Part shown: one piece after another, positions 54,505-62,496 of the stretch
Layout: each line of letters starts with the position of its first letter
Position numbering within the stretch: the stretch's first letter is position 1
Source of the DNA: Candidatus Rokuibacteriota bacterium
GTDB lineage: Bacteria; Methylomirabilota; Methylomirabilia; Rokubacteriales; CSP1-6
Assembly: GCA_003221515.1 (NCBI GenBank)
Contig: QHSI01000124.1
Location: forward strand, 1-64,000
Length of the DNA stretch: 64,000 nt
Direction of reading: 5' to 3'
The notes under the pieces: generated by a model
The model's input: only the letters and a program-made list of their open reading frames with translations
Told to the model about the DNA's origin: nothing
Database searches by the model: none
Position numbers and translations under genes: made by a program

Positions 54505-55389
54505 TTACGGCTCGGGCTCGATCAGGCGCAACAGATACTGCCCGTACGAGTTGTCCTTCATCGGCCGGGCGATGCGGAGCACGTCGTCGCCGGTGATGTA
54601 GCCCATCCGGTAGGCGATCTCCTCGACGCACGCCACCATGAGCCCCTGCCGTTCCTCGATCGTGTGAATGAAGGTGGAGGCCTGCAGGAGCGCCTCGTGG
54701 GTGCCCGTGTCGAGCCACGCGATGCCGCGGCCCAGCTTCTCGACGTGCAGCTGGTCACGGCGCAGATACGCCGCGTTCACGTCCGTGATCTCGAGCTCGC
54801 CGCGCGCCGAGGGCTTCAGCGCCCCCGCGATGTCGAGAACCTGGTTGTCGTAAAAGTAGAGGCCCGTCACCGCATACGGCGAGCGCGGCTTGGCCGGCTT
54901 CTCCTCGAGCCCGATCGCACGTCCGTCGGGGCCGAACTCGACGACGCCGTAGCGCTCGGGATCGCGCACCCAGTAGGCGAAGACCGTGGCGCCCGTCGCG
55001 CGGTCCGCGGCGTGCTTGAGGTACTCGGGCAGCCCGTGGCCGTAGAAGACGTTGTCGCCGAGCGCGAGCGCGACGCGGTCCCCTCCGACGAAGCGGCGCC
55101 CGATGATGAAGGCCTGGGCCAGGCCCTCGGGGCGCGGCTGGGCCGCGTAGTCGATGGTGAGGCCCAGGTGGCGGCCGTCGCCGAGCAGCCGATGGTAGGA
55201 CTCGATGTCCTGGGGGGTCGTGATGAGCAGAACCCTGGTGATACCCGACAGCATCAGTGTAGACAGGGGGTAGTACACCATCGGCTTGTTGTAGATCGCC
55301 ATCAGCTGCTTGCTCACGGCGTGGGTCAGCGGGTAGAGCCTGGTGCCTGATCCCCCCGCGAGAATGATTCCCTTGATGGAATTCGGCAT
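54505..55389 (-). CDS. rfbA: glucose-1-phosphate thymidylyltransferase
   Basis: 294 residues from ATG 55389, the standard RmlA length. [60 protein letters not shown] and IEEKP-type [20 protein letters not shown], and [20 protein letters not shown]. It couples dTTP and glucose-1-phosphate to dTDP-glucose and pyrophosphate. An extended -10 box (TGCTATACT) lies 11 bases upstream; it starts the rfbA-rfbC-rfbB-HtrA-like unit. Confidence 0.95.
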   Translation of the reverse strand: MPNSIKGIILAGGSGTRLYPLTHAVSKQLMAIYNKPMVYYPLSTLMLSGITRVLLITTPQDIESYHRLLGDGRHLGLTIDYAAQPRPEGLAQAFIIGRRFVGGDRVALALGDNVFYGHGLPEYLKHAADRATGATVFAYWVRDPERYGVVEFGPDGRAIGLEEKPAKPRSPYAVTGLYFYDNQVLDIAGALKPSARGELEITDVNAAYLRRDQLHVEKLGRGIAWLDTGTHEALLQASTFIHTIEERQGLMVACVEEIAYRMGYITGDDVLRIARPMKDNSYGQYLLRLIEPEP

Positions 55390-55400
55390 GGATTTTTGCA

Positions 55401-55409
55401 AGTATAGCA
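55401..55409 (-). promoter_or_regulatory. extended -10 promoter of rfbA
   Basis: TGCTATACT on the minus strand, ending 11 bases before ATG 55389. The leader would be only about four to five bases. No ribosome site. Confidence 0.5.
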
Positions 55410-55471
55410 ACCGCGTCCGGGCCCGGCGAAGCGTTGCCATCGCATCACCGTCGAGCCGACCGGAAATGGGG

Positions 55472-55477
55472 TAATAT
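55472..55477 (+). promoter_or_regulatory. -10 box of rhodanese-MoeB gene (leaderless type)
   Basis: TAATAT, seven bases before ATG 55485, no ribosome site. It is divergent from the rfbA promoter. Confidence 0.5.
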
Positions 55478-55484
55478 CGGAATC

Positions 55485-56711
55485 ATGAAGACGTTGAAGG
55501 AGATGCTCGCCGAGGCGCGGCAGGTCGTGCCCGAAGCGGGCCCGGCCGAACTCGCCGAGCGCCTCGCGGCGGGGGAGAAGCTGGCCGTCATCGACGTGCG
55601 TGACCCCGACGAGTTCCGCGACGGCCATCTGGAAGTCGCGACGAACATCAGCCGCGGCTTTCTCGAGTTCCGGGTGGGCACCGCGGTCACGGATCCGTCG
55701 ACGCCGATCGTCCTCTACTGCCAGACCGGCCTCAGGTCGATGCTGGCCGCGAAGGCACTCAAGGACCTGGGCTACGGGACGGTCATCAACCTGCAGGGCG
55801 GCTATCAGAAGTGGGTGCAGTCCGGTTTGCCGACCGTCAAGGAAGTTCCGCTGACGACCGACCAGATCCAGCGCTACAGCCGCCACTTCCTGCTGCCGCA
55901 GGTGGGCGACAAGGGTCAGCGAAAGCTGTTGCGCTCCAAGGTGCTGCTGATCGGCGCCGGCGGTCTCGGATCGCCCACGGCCCTGTACCTGGCTGCGGCG
56001 GGCGTGGGAACGCTCGGCCTGATGGACGGCGACACCGTCGACATCACGAACTTACAACGGCAGATTCTTCACACCACGGCGGACATCGGCAAGCCCAAGG
56101 TCGAGTCCGGTACCCGGACCCTCAAGGCGCTCAACCCCGACGTCAACGTGATCCCGCTGCCGACACGCATCACCGTCGACAACGTCATGGACACCATCAA
56201 GGGTTACGACCTCGTCGTCGACGGCTCGGACAACTTCGAGACGCGCTATCTCGTGAACGACGCCTGCTACCTGGCCGGCAAGACCAACGTCCACGGCTCG
56301 ATCTTCCAGTTCGAGGGAATGGCGACGGTCTTCGCGCCCGGCCAAGGCCCCTGCTACCGCTGCCTCTACCCGACGCCGCCGCCGCCCGGCCTCGTCCCGT
56401 CCTGAAGCGAAGCTGGCGTCCTGGGCGTGCTCCCAGGAGTGGTTGGAACGGTGCAGGCGACGGAGACCGTCAAGCTGCTGCTCGGCATCGGTGAGCCGCT
56501 GATCGGCCGCCTCCTCACCTACGACGCGCTCGGCATGCGCTTCCGCGAGGTCAGGCTACGGCGGGATCCCAAGTGCCCGCTCTGCGGGAGTGCCCCATCG
56601 ATCAAGGATCTGACGATCCATCGGAACGGCGCGGTCGGGACCTGCGAGACATCGCCGGACGGGCACGGTGAGGGCGTGGCCGCCGGGGTCGCACCCAACG
56701 CTGGCGGCTGA
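55485..56711 (+). CDS. moeB: rhodanese-MoeB/ThiF protein with in-frame TGA (probable selenocysteine)
   Basis: If TGA 56403-56405 is read, one 408-residue protein results. Residues 20-118: rhodanese domain with active-site Cys79 in LYCQTGLRSMLAAKALK. Residues 122-370: MoeB/ThiF adenylation domain with ATP loop VLLIGAGGLGSPTALYLAAA, R-finger NLQRQILH, VVDGSDNFETRYLVNDACYL, and zinc cysteines C290/C293 (CYRC) and C364/C367 (CPLC). The TGA is codon 307, exactly where E. coli MoeB has Cys187 (family PSCAEAGVLG). The frame continues without break as SEAGVLGVLPGVVGTVQATE. A 7-bp hairpin suitable as a bacterial SECIS follows. It would adenylate and thiolate the C-terminus of a sulfur-carrier protein (MoaD/ThiS-type), with the rhodanese domain supplying sulfur, as in MOCS3/Uba4. 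Confidence 0.88.
56403..56438 (+). promoter_or_regulatory. candidate bacterial SECIS element
   Basis: TGA (56403-56405), 13 bases, then stem TCCTGGG (56419-56425), loop CGTGCT (56426-56431) and stem CCCAGGA (56432-56438), seven perfect pairs. The apical loop begins 20 bases after TGA and has G as its second base, in line with the published bacterial SECIS rules (loop 16-37 nt after UGA, G in the first two loop bases). Confidence 0.7.
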
Positions 56712-56724
56712 TCGGGCGCGCTTC

Positions 56725-56907
56725 CTACTCGTCCAGATCGTCGAAGATCTCGTCGTCCTCGACCACATCGGCGGGCTTCCGCGGGGGCGGCGGGCGCTTG
56801 TCGACACCCGCTTCGTCCTGAGCCTGGGCTCGGGCTGCTTCGCTGCTACTCGACGCTTCGTCGTGGCAGCGCTCGGAGACTAGTCGAAGGCTCTGACGCC
56901 TGCTCAT
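56725..56907 (-). CDS. small acidic-tailed protein (60 aa)
   Basis: 60 residues from ATG 56907, with GAGGTG eight bases upstream. The N-terminus MSRRQSLRLVSERCHDEASS is basic to neutral, the middle is Pro/Arg (DKRPPPPRKPADVV) and the tail is strongly acidic (EDDEIFDDLDE). It is probably an unstructured protein; the acidic tail could bind RNA polymerase or another basic partner. No family recognised. It lies convergent to the MoeB gene and 7 nt downstream of a lipoprotein gene. Confidence 0.6.
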   Translation of the reverse strand: MSRRQSLRLVSERCHDEASSSSEAARAQAQDEAGVDKRPPPPRKPADVVEDDEIFDDLDE

Positions 56908-56914
56908 GTGTTGT

Positions 56915-57463
56915 TCACCTCTGGCGGGCGAGCACGATCAGGGTGTCGTGTCCCCGGATCATGCCCACCATCTGGTCACCCTTGACCTTGAAAAACGCTG
57001 TCAGGTGACCGCCGCCGACCTCGTGCTTCACCACGACGATCGACTGGGATACGTCGAACACCACGGGCACGCCCATCGTGCCGCGACGTGTGATGATCTC
57101 GGGAACGTCGGCGGCGAGCGTGTCGGCCAGCACGATCCGGCCCCATCCCCAGCGGCCGCGCTGCGTGAATTCCGCCTCCGCCGGGCTCGTGCGCCGAGTC
57201 AGTATACCCACTCCGCTCCAGGTTCCGGTCCAGCGCCCGCCGACGTCCGGCACTCCGGCCTCCGCGGGCGTCCCGTCTCTCGAGCCCCGCCGACCGGCGA
57301 TGAAATCGTCCTGCGGCTCGACGGTGGGGGCGAGCTGGGTGAGGTTCGTCATCGCGAACAAGGGCTGGTCGACCACGGCGACCACCAGTTCCCGGTGCGT
57401 CGCACATGCGGCCAAGAGCATCGCGCCCCCGATCAGCAGGAGCCAAAGATTCGTCCAGCCCAT
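56915..57463 (-). CDS. lipoprotein of unknown function
   Basis: 182 residues from ATG 57463 (ribosome site GAGGAGA about seven bases upstream); the longer frame starting at 57565 has no such site. The signal peptide MGWTNLWLLLIGGAMLLAAC carries the lipobox cysteine at residue 20. The mature part contains GGRWTGTWSGVGILTRRTSP and GRIVLADTLAADVPEIITRR, which read like a lipocalin- or DUF4488-like beta-barrel (GRWTGTW repeats), but I cannot name a family. Outer-membrane or periplasmic anchor expected. Confidence 0.75.
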   Translation of the reverse strand: MGWTNLWLLLIGGAMLLAACATHRELVVAVVDQPLFAMTNLTQLAPTVEPQDDFIAGRRGSRDGTPAEAGVPDVGGRWTGTWSGVGILTRRTSPAEAEFTQRGRWGWGRIVLADTLAADVPEIITRRGTMGVPVVFDVSQSIVVVKHEVGGGHLTAFFKVKGDQMVGMIRGHDTLIVLARQR

Positions 57464-57614
57464 CGCGCGTCTCCTCGAACCGATACGTGGTGCAAGCCGG
57501 GCACCATCGAGAGAGCGTCGAAGAGTTACACGCTTGCGCGCTTCACGAGCTGAGCACTCTGACATCGCCCGTCAACCGCTTGACACGCTCCGCGCTTTCA
57601 CGGACAAGGAGGGC

Positions 57615-58115
57615 GTGACCCGACGGCTCGGAGCAGCGCTGACGCCGGAGCTTCTCGAGCGTCTTTCGCAACGCGACATCGCGCGACGCCTGGGGATCGC
57701 GCTGCCGTTCGTCACCGTCGACGCCGAGGGCCGGCCTCATCCGATGCTGCTCTCGTACCTCGAGGTGCGTGCGTACGACACGGGTACCGTCGGCCTCGTG
57801 ATCGGCGCTGGGACGCGGAGCGCGGGCAACCTGGTCGAGCGGGGCGCGGGCACCCTGCTCGTGATCGAGCCGGACGTGACGGTCTACGTGAAGCTGCGGA
57901 TGGTCGATGGGCCGCTGGAGGTCGCCGGCGCCGCCGGCTACGAGCTGGGCTACTTCCTGCTGGCGGTCGAGGAGGTGCTGGAGGACGCGGCGGCCGACTG
58001 GGAGGGCGGCATGGGAATCACCAGCCCTCTCCGCTATGCCCCGGCGCCGTCGCTCGACGAGCCATGGGCGCGCGCGACCCTCGCGGCCCTCGCCGAGCCC
58101 CGCGCCCGGGCCTGA
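57615..58115 (+). CDS. pyridoxamine-5'-phosphate oxidase family protein
   Basis: 166 residues from GTG 57615; AAGGAGG ends only three bases away, so the start may be slightly off. Split-barrel FMN-binding fold: DIARRLGIALPFVTVDAEGR, PHPMLLSYLEVRAYDTGTVG, and VIGAGTRSAGNLVERGAGTL (flavin loop), then VTVYVKLRMVDGPLEV. Such proteins bind FMN, F420 or heme and act as oxidases or reductases; the class cannot be told here. It is convergent with the HtrA gene: its stop directly abuts the HtrA stop. Confidence 0.75.
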   Translation: MTRRLGAALTPELLERLSQRDIARRLGIALPFVTVDAEGRPHPMLLSYLEVRAYDTGTVGLVIGAGTRSAGNLVERGAGTLLVIEPDVTVYVKLRMVDGPLEVAGAAGYELGYFLLAVEEVLEDAAADWEGGMGITSPLRYAPAPSLDEPWARATLAALAEPRARA

Positions 58116-59234
58116 CTACCTCGGCACGGGAGCAGGCGGGCGGGGGGTGCGCTCGGAGGGCTCCGGCGTAGCGGCCTCGCTGTCCTGGTAGAGGCCGATC
58201 GTCACCTCGACTTCCGTCTCGAGCCCGTCGCGCAGGAGCGCCACGCGCACCCGCTTGCCGACCGGCGTGGACGAGACGACCCGCTGGAGGTCGCGCGGCG
58301 TCTCCAGTCGCAGCCCGTCGATGCCGATGATCACGTCGTTGGCCCGAACCCCGCCCTGGTCCGCCGGCTCGCCGGGCATGACGCGGCGCACCAGCACGCC
58401 CCTGGCCTCGCGCAGCTTCAGCCGATCGAGGTCGTCGTCGGTCACCTCCGAGATGGCGACGCCGAGCCAGCCCCAATCCACGCGTCCCTTGCTGGCGAGC
58501 TGGGGCAGCAGCATCTGCACGAGGCTCGCCGGGATCGCGAACCCGATCGTGCCGTTGCGCGCCACCATACTGTTGACCCCGATCACCTCGCCGGCGACGT
58601 TGACGAGCGGGCCGCCCGAGTTCCCGGGGTTGATCGCGGCGTCGGTCTGGATGAAGTCGAAGCCCTGCACCGCGACGTCCAGCGGCGCGCCCTTACGGCT
58701 CACGATCCCGAACGAGACGGTCTGTTCGAGGCCGAACGGGTGACCGAGCGCCAGCACGAGCTCGCCCACGCGCAGCCGGTTCGAATCGCCGAGCGGCAGC
58801 ACCGTGAGGTTGGTGGCGCCGTCGATCTTCAGGAGCGCCAGGTCGACCCGGTTGTCCCGTCCGACGACCGTCCCCTTGAACCGGCGGCCGTCGGCGAGAC
58901 GCAGCTGGATCGTGGTCGCGCCGTCGACGACGTGAGCGTTGGTGACGATCAGCCCACTCGCATCGATGACGAAGCCGGAGCCGGTGCTGCGCCTGGGCTC
59001 GACGGGCTCCTCGCGCGGAGCGTCGTCGGGCGCCGACGTTGCCCGCTGCACCCGCACGTGAACGAGCCCGGGGCGCAGCCGCTCGGCGAGGTCCGCCAGC
59101 AGGGTGTTGACCCGGGCCAGCTCGGGAGCCGCGCTCGCGGGCGCGAGGGTCGAGGTGCGCCCGATCATCGGACTGGAACAGCCGATGGCGAGAACGACCA
59201 CCGAGAGAAGGGCGACGGGACACGACCGACTCAT
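58116..59234 (-). CDS. HtrA/Do-type trypsin-like serine protease, lipoprotein
   Basis: 372 residues from ATG 59234, with GGGAGGACCC as ribosome site. Lipoprotein signal MSRSCPVALLSVVVLAIGC (lipobox Cys19). Complete catalytic triad: His101 (VTNAHVVDG), Asp131 (NRVDLALLKI), Ser206 (INPGNSGGPLVN). A PDZ domain follows (GVLVRRVMPGEPADQGGVRA, NDVIIGIDGLRLETPRDLQR). It degrades misfolded periplasmic proteins. A -10 box TATACT lies 23 bases upstream of the ATG. This active copy contrasts with the catalytically dead homologue at 51926. Confidence 0.94.
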   Translation of the reverse strand: MSRSCPVALLSVVVLAIGCSSPMIGRTSTLAPASAAPELARVNTLLADLAERLRPGLVHVRVQRATSAPDDAPREEPVEPRRSTGSGFVIDASGLIVTNAHVVDGATTIQLRLADGRRFKGTVVGRDNRVDLALLKIDGATNLTVLPLGDSNRLRVGELVLALGHPFGLEQTVSFGIVSRKGAPLDVAVQGFDFIQTDAAINPGNSGGPLVNVAGEVIGVNSMVARNGTIGFAIPASLVQMLLPQLASKGRVDWGWLGVAISEVTDDDLDRLKLREARGVLVRRVMPGEPADQGGVRANDVIIGIDGLRLETPRDLQRVVSSTPVGKRVRVALLRDGLETEVEVTIGLYQDSEAATPEPSERTPRPPAPVPR

Positions 59235-59257
59235 GGGTCCTCCCAGGGAGCTAATCG

Positions 59258-59263
59258 AGTATA
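59258..59263 (-). promoter_or_regulatory. -10 box of HtrA gene
   Basis: TATACT on the minus strand. Here the transcript has a normal leader of about 16 bases containing a ribosome site, in contrast to the leaderless-type promoters elsewhere in the window. Confidence 0.45.
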
Positions 59264-59292
59264 CGCCGCGCGCCCAGCAGGAAGAGGTGGCG

Positions 59293-59811
59293 CTATCGAC
59301 TGACTTCGCGGATGAGGTGGGGCAGCTCCGGAATGAGGAGCTTCTCGAGCGCGAGACGGCACGCGTTCGGCGAGCCCGGCAAGGAAACGATGATGCGCCG
59401 CGCGTGAATGCCCAGCTGTGCTCGCGAGAGCATCGCGGCCGCCCCGACCTCCTGATAGGAGAGCATCCGGAATAGCTCGCCGAAGCCCGGCAGGCGCTTG
59501 TCGAGCAACGCCTCGATCGCCTCGTAGGTCGAGTCACGCGACGTGATGCCGGTGCCACCGGTGGCGATCACCGCCTGCACCGACGCCGTCGCGCACGCCT
59601 CGCGGATCACCCGCTGGACGTCCTTCGGCTCGTCGCGGACGATCGTCGAGCCGATCACCTGATGCCCCGCCTCGAGCAGGAGCGTGCGGATGAGCGCGCC
59701 GCTCGTATCGGTCTCGGGCGTCTTGGTGTCCGAGACCGTGAGGACCCAGCAGCCGATCGTGCGCGGCGCGGTGGCCTTGTGCTCGAGCGGGGTGCTGTCG
59801 GGCGCCGTCAT
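59293..59811 (-). CDS. moaB: molybdenum cofactor biosynthesis protein B
   Basis: 172 residues from ATG 59811, overlapping the GlcF stop (ATGA). IGCWVLTVSDTKTPETDTSG, VRDEPKDVQRVIREACA, AVIATGGTGITSRDSTYEAI and LSRAQLGIHARRIIVSLPGS, PNACRLALEKLLIPELPHL are the MoaB/MogA fold with its molybdopterin-binding loop. It adenylates molybdopterin before metal insertion. It ends the glcD-glcE-glcF unit, an unusual companion. Confidence 0.93.
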   Translation of the reverse strand: MTAPDSTPLEHKATAPRTIGCWVLTVSDTKTPETDTSGALIRTLLLEAGHQVIGSTIVRDEPKDVQRVIREACATASVQAVIATGGTGITSRDSTYEAIEALLDKRLPGFGELFRMLSYQEVGAAAMLSRAQLGIHARRIIVSLPGSPNACRLALEKLLIPELPHLIREVSR

Positions 59812-61133
59812 TCGCCGCCTCCGTACGCGCGATCCAGGATCTCGACCAGGTGCAGGACACGCACCGGCGACTGGTGCGCGCCGAGGCCGGCCTGGATCTG
59901 GAGAATGCAGCCGGGATTGGCCGTCACCACCGCCTCGGCGCTCGTCTCGAGCACGTGACCGACCTTACGGTGCAGGAGGCGCGTCGCCATCTCGGGCTGG
60001 GTGAGGTTGTAGATCCCGGCCGATCCACAGCACCAGTCCGACTCGGGCAGCTCCACGAGACGGAGGCCCGGGATCTGGGCCAGCAGCCGGCGCGGCTCGC
60101 TCTTGATCTTCTGGCCGTGCACCACGTGACACGGGTCGTGGTAGGTGCAGGTCATTGTCACCGGCTGGAGCGGACCGCGCAGGGGCTCCTGCGCGAGAAA
60201 CTCCGCGAGGTCGCGCACCGTCGCCGCGAAGCGCTTCGCGCGCTCGGCGTACGCCGGGTCGTCCGCGAGCAGGTGCCCGTACGCCTTCATGTGGGCGCCG
60301 CAGCCCGAGACGTTCACGATCACGAAGTCGGCGGCGACCGCCTCGAACGCGTCGATCGTTTGGCGTGCCATGGCCAGCGCCCGCGCGTGATCGCCGCCGT
60401 GCGCGTTCAGCGCGCCGCAGCACCGCTGGCCTTCGGGCACCAGCACGTCGCAGCCGTTCCTGGCCAGCACGCGGGCGGTTGCGCGGTTGTGGGCGCCGAA
60501 GACGACGGCCTGGATGCATCCTGTCAGCATCGCGACGCGCGCCCGCCGCGGACCGTCGGCGAGCGTGGTGCGTGGCGGCGGCGTCCGCTCCGCCTTCGAC
60601 GGCACCGACGGCAGCAGCGCCTCCCAGGCCGGTAGCGTTCCCGGCAGGAGCTTCACGAGGCCGCTCCTCCGGACGAGCTGCTGGAGGCCGCTCGTCTGGT
60701 AGAGGCGCGCGCCCGCCGCGGCGAGCCGCAGCAGGCGTGGGTGTCCCAGCAGCAGCCCGAAGTTCAGCCAGCGGAACAGGCGGCGCGGCAGCGCGCCGGG
60801 CTGCTGGCGCTCGATCTCGACCTTGGCCGCTTCGATGAGCCGCCCGTACGGCACGCCGGCCGGGCAGACGGTCTCGCACGCGCGGCAGTCGAGACAGAGC
60901 GAGAGGTGTTGCGCCACCGAGTCGGTGAGCGACATGCGGCCCTCGGCCAGCGACTTGATCGTGAAGATGCGCCCGCGCGGCGAATCCATCTCGGTGCCGA
61001 GCTCGGAGAACGTCGGACAGTACGCGAGGCAAAGCCCGCAGTGGACGCACTGGTTGACGCCGTCGACTGAGAGTCCGTGGAGATTCAACACGCCGGCGGG
61101 CGCCGGGGCGGAGGTGTGGGTCGGGGTGCTCAC
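59808..61133 (-). CDS. glcF: glycolate oxidase iron-sulfur subunit
   Basis: 441 residues from GTG 61133. Two 4Fe-4S clusters: CVHCGLCLAYCPTFSELG and CLDCRACETVCPAGVPYG near the N-terminus (about residues 34-100). Two CCG domains follow: CCGALNAHGGDHARALAMA and CCGSAGIYNLTQPEMATRLL, typical of GlcF/HdrD. It passes electrons from the GlcD/GlcE flavoprotein to the membrane. It is encoded 10 nt after glcE and overlaps moaB. Confidence 0.94.
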   Translation of the reverse strand: MSTPTHTSAPAPAGVLNLHGLSVDGVNQCVHCGLCLAYCPTFSELGTEMDSPRGRIFTIKSLAEGRMSLTDSVAQHLSLCLDCRACETVCPAGVPYGRLIEAAKVEIERQQPGALPRRLFRWLNFGLLLGHPRLLRLAAAGARLYQTSGLQQLVRRSGLVKLLPGTLPAWEALLPSVPSKAERTPPPRTTLADGPRRARVAMLTGCIQAVVFGAHNRATARVLARNGCDVLVPEGQRCCGALNAHGGDHARALAMARQTIDAFEAVAADFVIVNVSGCGAHMKAYGHLLADDPAYAERAKRFAATVRDLAEFLAQEPLRGPLQPVTMTCTYHDPCHVVHGQKIKSEPRRLLAQIPGLRLVELPESDWCCGSAGIYNLTQPEMATRLLHRKVGHVLETSAEAVVTANPGCILQIQAGLGAHQSPVRVLHLVEILDRAYGGGE

Positions 61134-61143
61134 TCGCGCGTCC

Positions 61144-62475
61144 TCAGATCCCGGCGATGAAGCGCCCGGGGTTCAGGATGTTGCCGGGATCGAGCTGCGA
61201 CTTGATCCGCTGCATGATGCGCCCGGCGGCGCCGGGATCGTCCCACACCGGGATCCGCGACTTCACCGCGAGCGGCGCCCACGCGAGCGTCGCGTGCCCG
61301 CCACCCGCGCGCGCCATCTCCCGCCATTCGCCGAGCACGGTCGCGATCGCCGCGGGCTCGTGCGGCGCCGCGTCGGAGGCGAGCACGGCACGCACGGCGC
61401 CCACGCCCGCGTGAGCGGCCCACGCGCTGTGAAGGCCTCGCGCTCTGGCGATGCCGGCGCCCCGGTCCATGGTCTCGGCGACCAGACTCGGTACGACCGA
61501 GAACGTCATCACCGCGGCCGTCGCCGGCCGGGCCGTCCCCGGCGCCGCGGCGAGCCGGGACCACGCTTCGGCCTCGAGCGTCCGCGTCTGCTGCCCGCCC
61601 AGCGGTACCAGGATCCGGGCGAGCTCGGCGCACTGCCACGCGACCTGCTCGCGCGGTCCGTCGAACCCCACGACGAGCACCGCGCCGCCCGCCGGAGTAT
61701 CCGCCGCGAGCCCGGCGCTCGACGCCGCGGCGGCGTCGAGCAGCTCGATCGCGCTGGGAATCAGATCGCTGCCCATGATGGCCTTCACGGCGACGCCGGT
61801 GTCCTTGAGGCGCTCGAAGCGCACGGCCTGGAGCTGCTCGTGATCGGGCAGCGGCCGGAGCTTCACGGTCGCTTCGACGATCACGCCGAGGGTGCCGTAC
61901 GAGCCGACGAAGAGCTTCGGCAAGTCGTAGCCGGCGACGTTCTTCACCACCTTGCCGCCGCCCCGCACCACCGCGCCGTCGGCGGTCACGACCGTGACGC
62001 CGATCAACAAGTCGCGGGCCGCCCCGTAGAGGTGCCGCCGCGGACCGAACGCGTTCGTCGCGAGCACGCCGCCGACGGTCGCGCGGTCGGCGTCGGCGGG
62101 ATCGAGCGACATCCATTGCCCCCGGCCGCCCAGCGCGGCCTGGAACGCGCCCATCGTCATCCCGGCCTCGACCGTTGCGGTCAAATCGGCCGGCTCGTGC
62201 TCGAGCAGTCGGCTCATGCGGCGGAGCCCCAGGACGAGCCCGGCACGCGCAGCCGGCATCCCGACGCTCGCGGCGGCCCCACCACCCCAGGGCGTCACCG
62301 GCACGCCTTCGTTGGCCGCGAGGCCGACGACGGCGGCGACTTCGTCGATCGAGCCCGGGAACACGGCGGCGTCGGGAGTGCGGCCCTCCACCACGTACGG
62401 CGAGAGCTCGATGCCGGTGAGGACGTTCGCCGGACCGACGGCGGCCGACAGCTTCTCGCGCAGCGCGCCCGGCAC
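61144..62475 (-). CDS. glcE: glycolate oxidase FAD-binding subunit
   Basis: 443 residues from GTG 62475. FAD-binding_4 domain: EGRTPDAAVFPGSIDEVAAV, NEGVPVTPWGGGAAASVGMP and TVGGVLATNAFGPRRHLYGA, RDLLIGVTVVTADGAVVRGG, GKVVKNVAGYDLPKLFVGSY. It is shorter at the C-terminus than GlcD and lacks the full oxidase cap, as is normal for GlcE. It forms the oxidase with GlcD and GlcF; glycolate and D-lactate are the usual substrates. Confidence 0.93.
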   Translation of the reverse strand: MPGALREKLSAAVGPANVLTGIELSPYVVEGRTPDAAVFPGSIDEVAAVVGLAANEGVPVTPWGGGAAASVGMPAARAGLVLGLRRMSRLLEHEPADLTATVEAGMTMGAFQAALGGRGQWMSLDPADADRATVGGVLATNAFGPRRHLYGAARDLLIGVTVVTADGAVVRGGGKVVKNVAGYDLPKLFVGSYGTLGVIVEATVKLRPLPDHEQLQAVRFERLKDTGVAVKAIMGSDLIPSAIELLDAAAASSAGLAADTPAGGAVLVVGFDGPREQVAWQCAELARILVPLGGQQTRTLEAEAWSRLAAAPGTARPATAAVMTFSVVPSLVAETMDRGAGIARARGLHSAWAAHAGVGAVRAVLASDAAPHEPAAIATVLGEWREMARAGGGHATLAWAPLAVKSRIPVWDDPGAAGRIMQRIKSQLDPGNILNPGRFIAGI

Positions 62476-62496
62476 GGAGCCTTCCCATCGCCCGCG

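Noticed and set aside
55485-56405. simple pseudogene reading of moeB
   Set aside because: A single TGA exactly at a conserved Cys, the frame intact after it and a SECIS-like hairpin make selenocysteine the better explanation; the pseudogene view stays possible if Sec genes are absent.
56427-56711. separate 94-residue gene starting at 56427
   Set aside because: It is in the same frame as moeB and holds its second zinc CxxC; it is the C-terminal part of that protein, not a gene.
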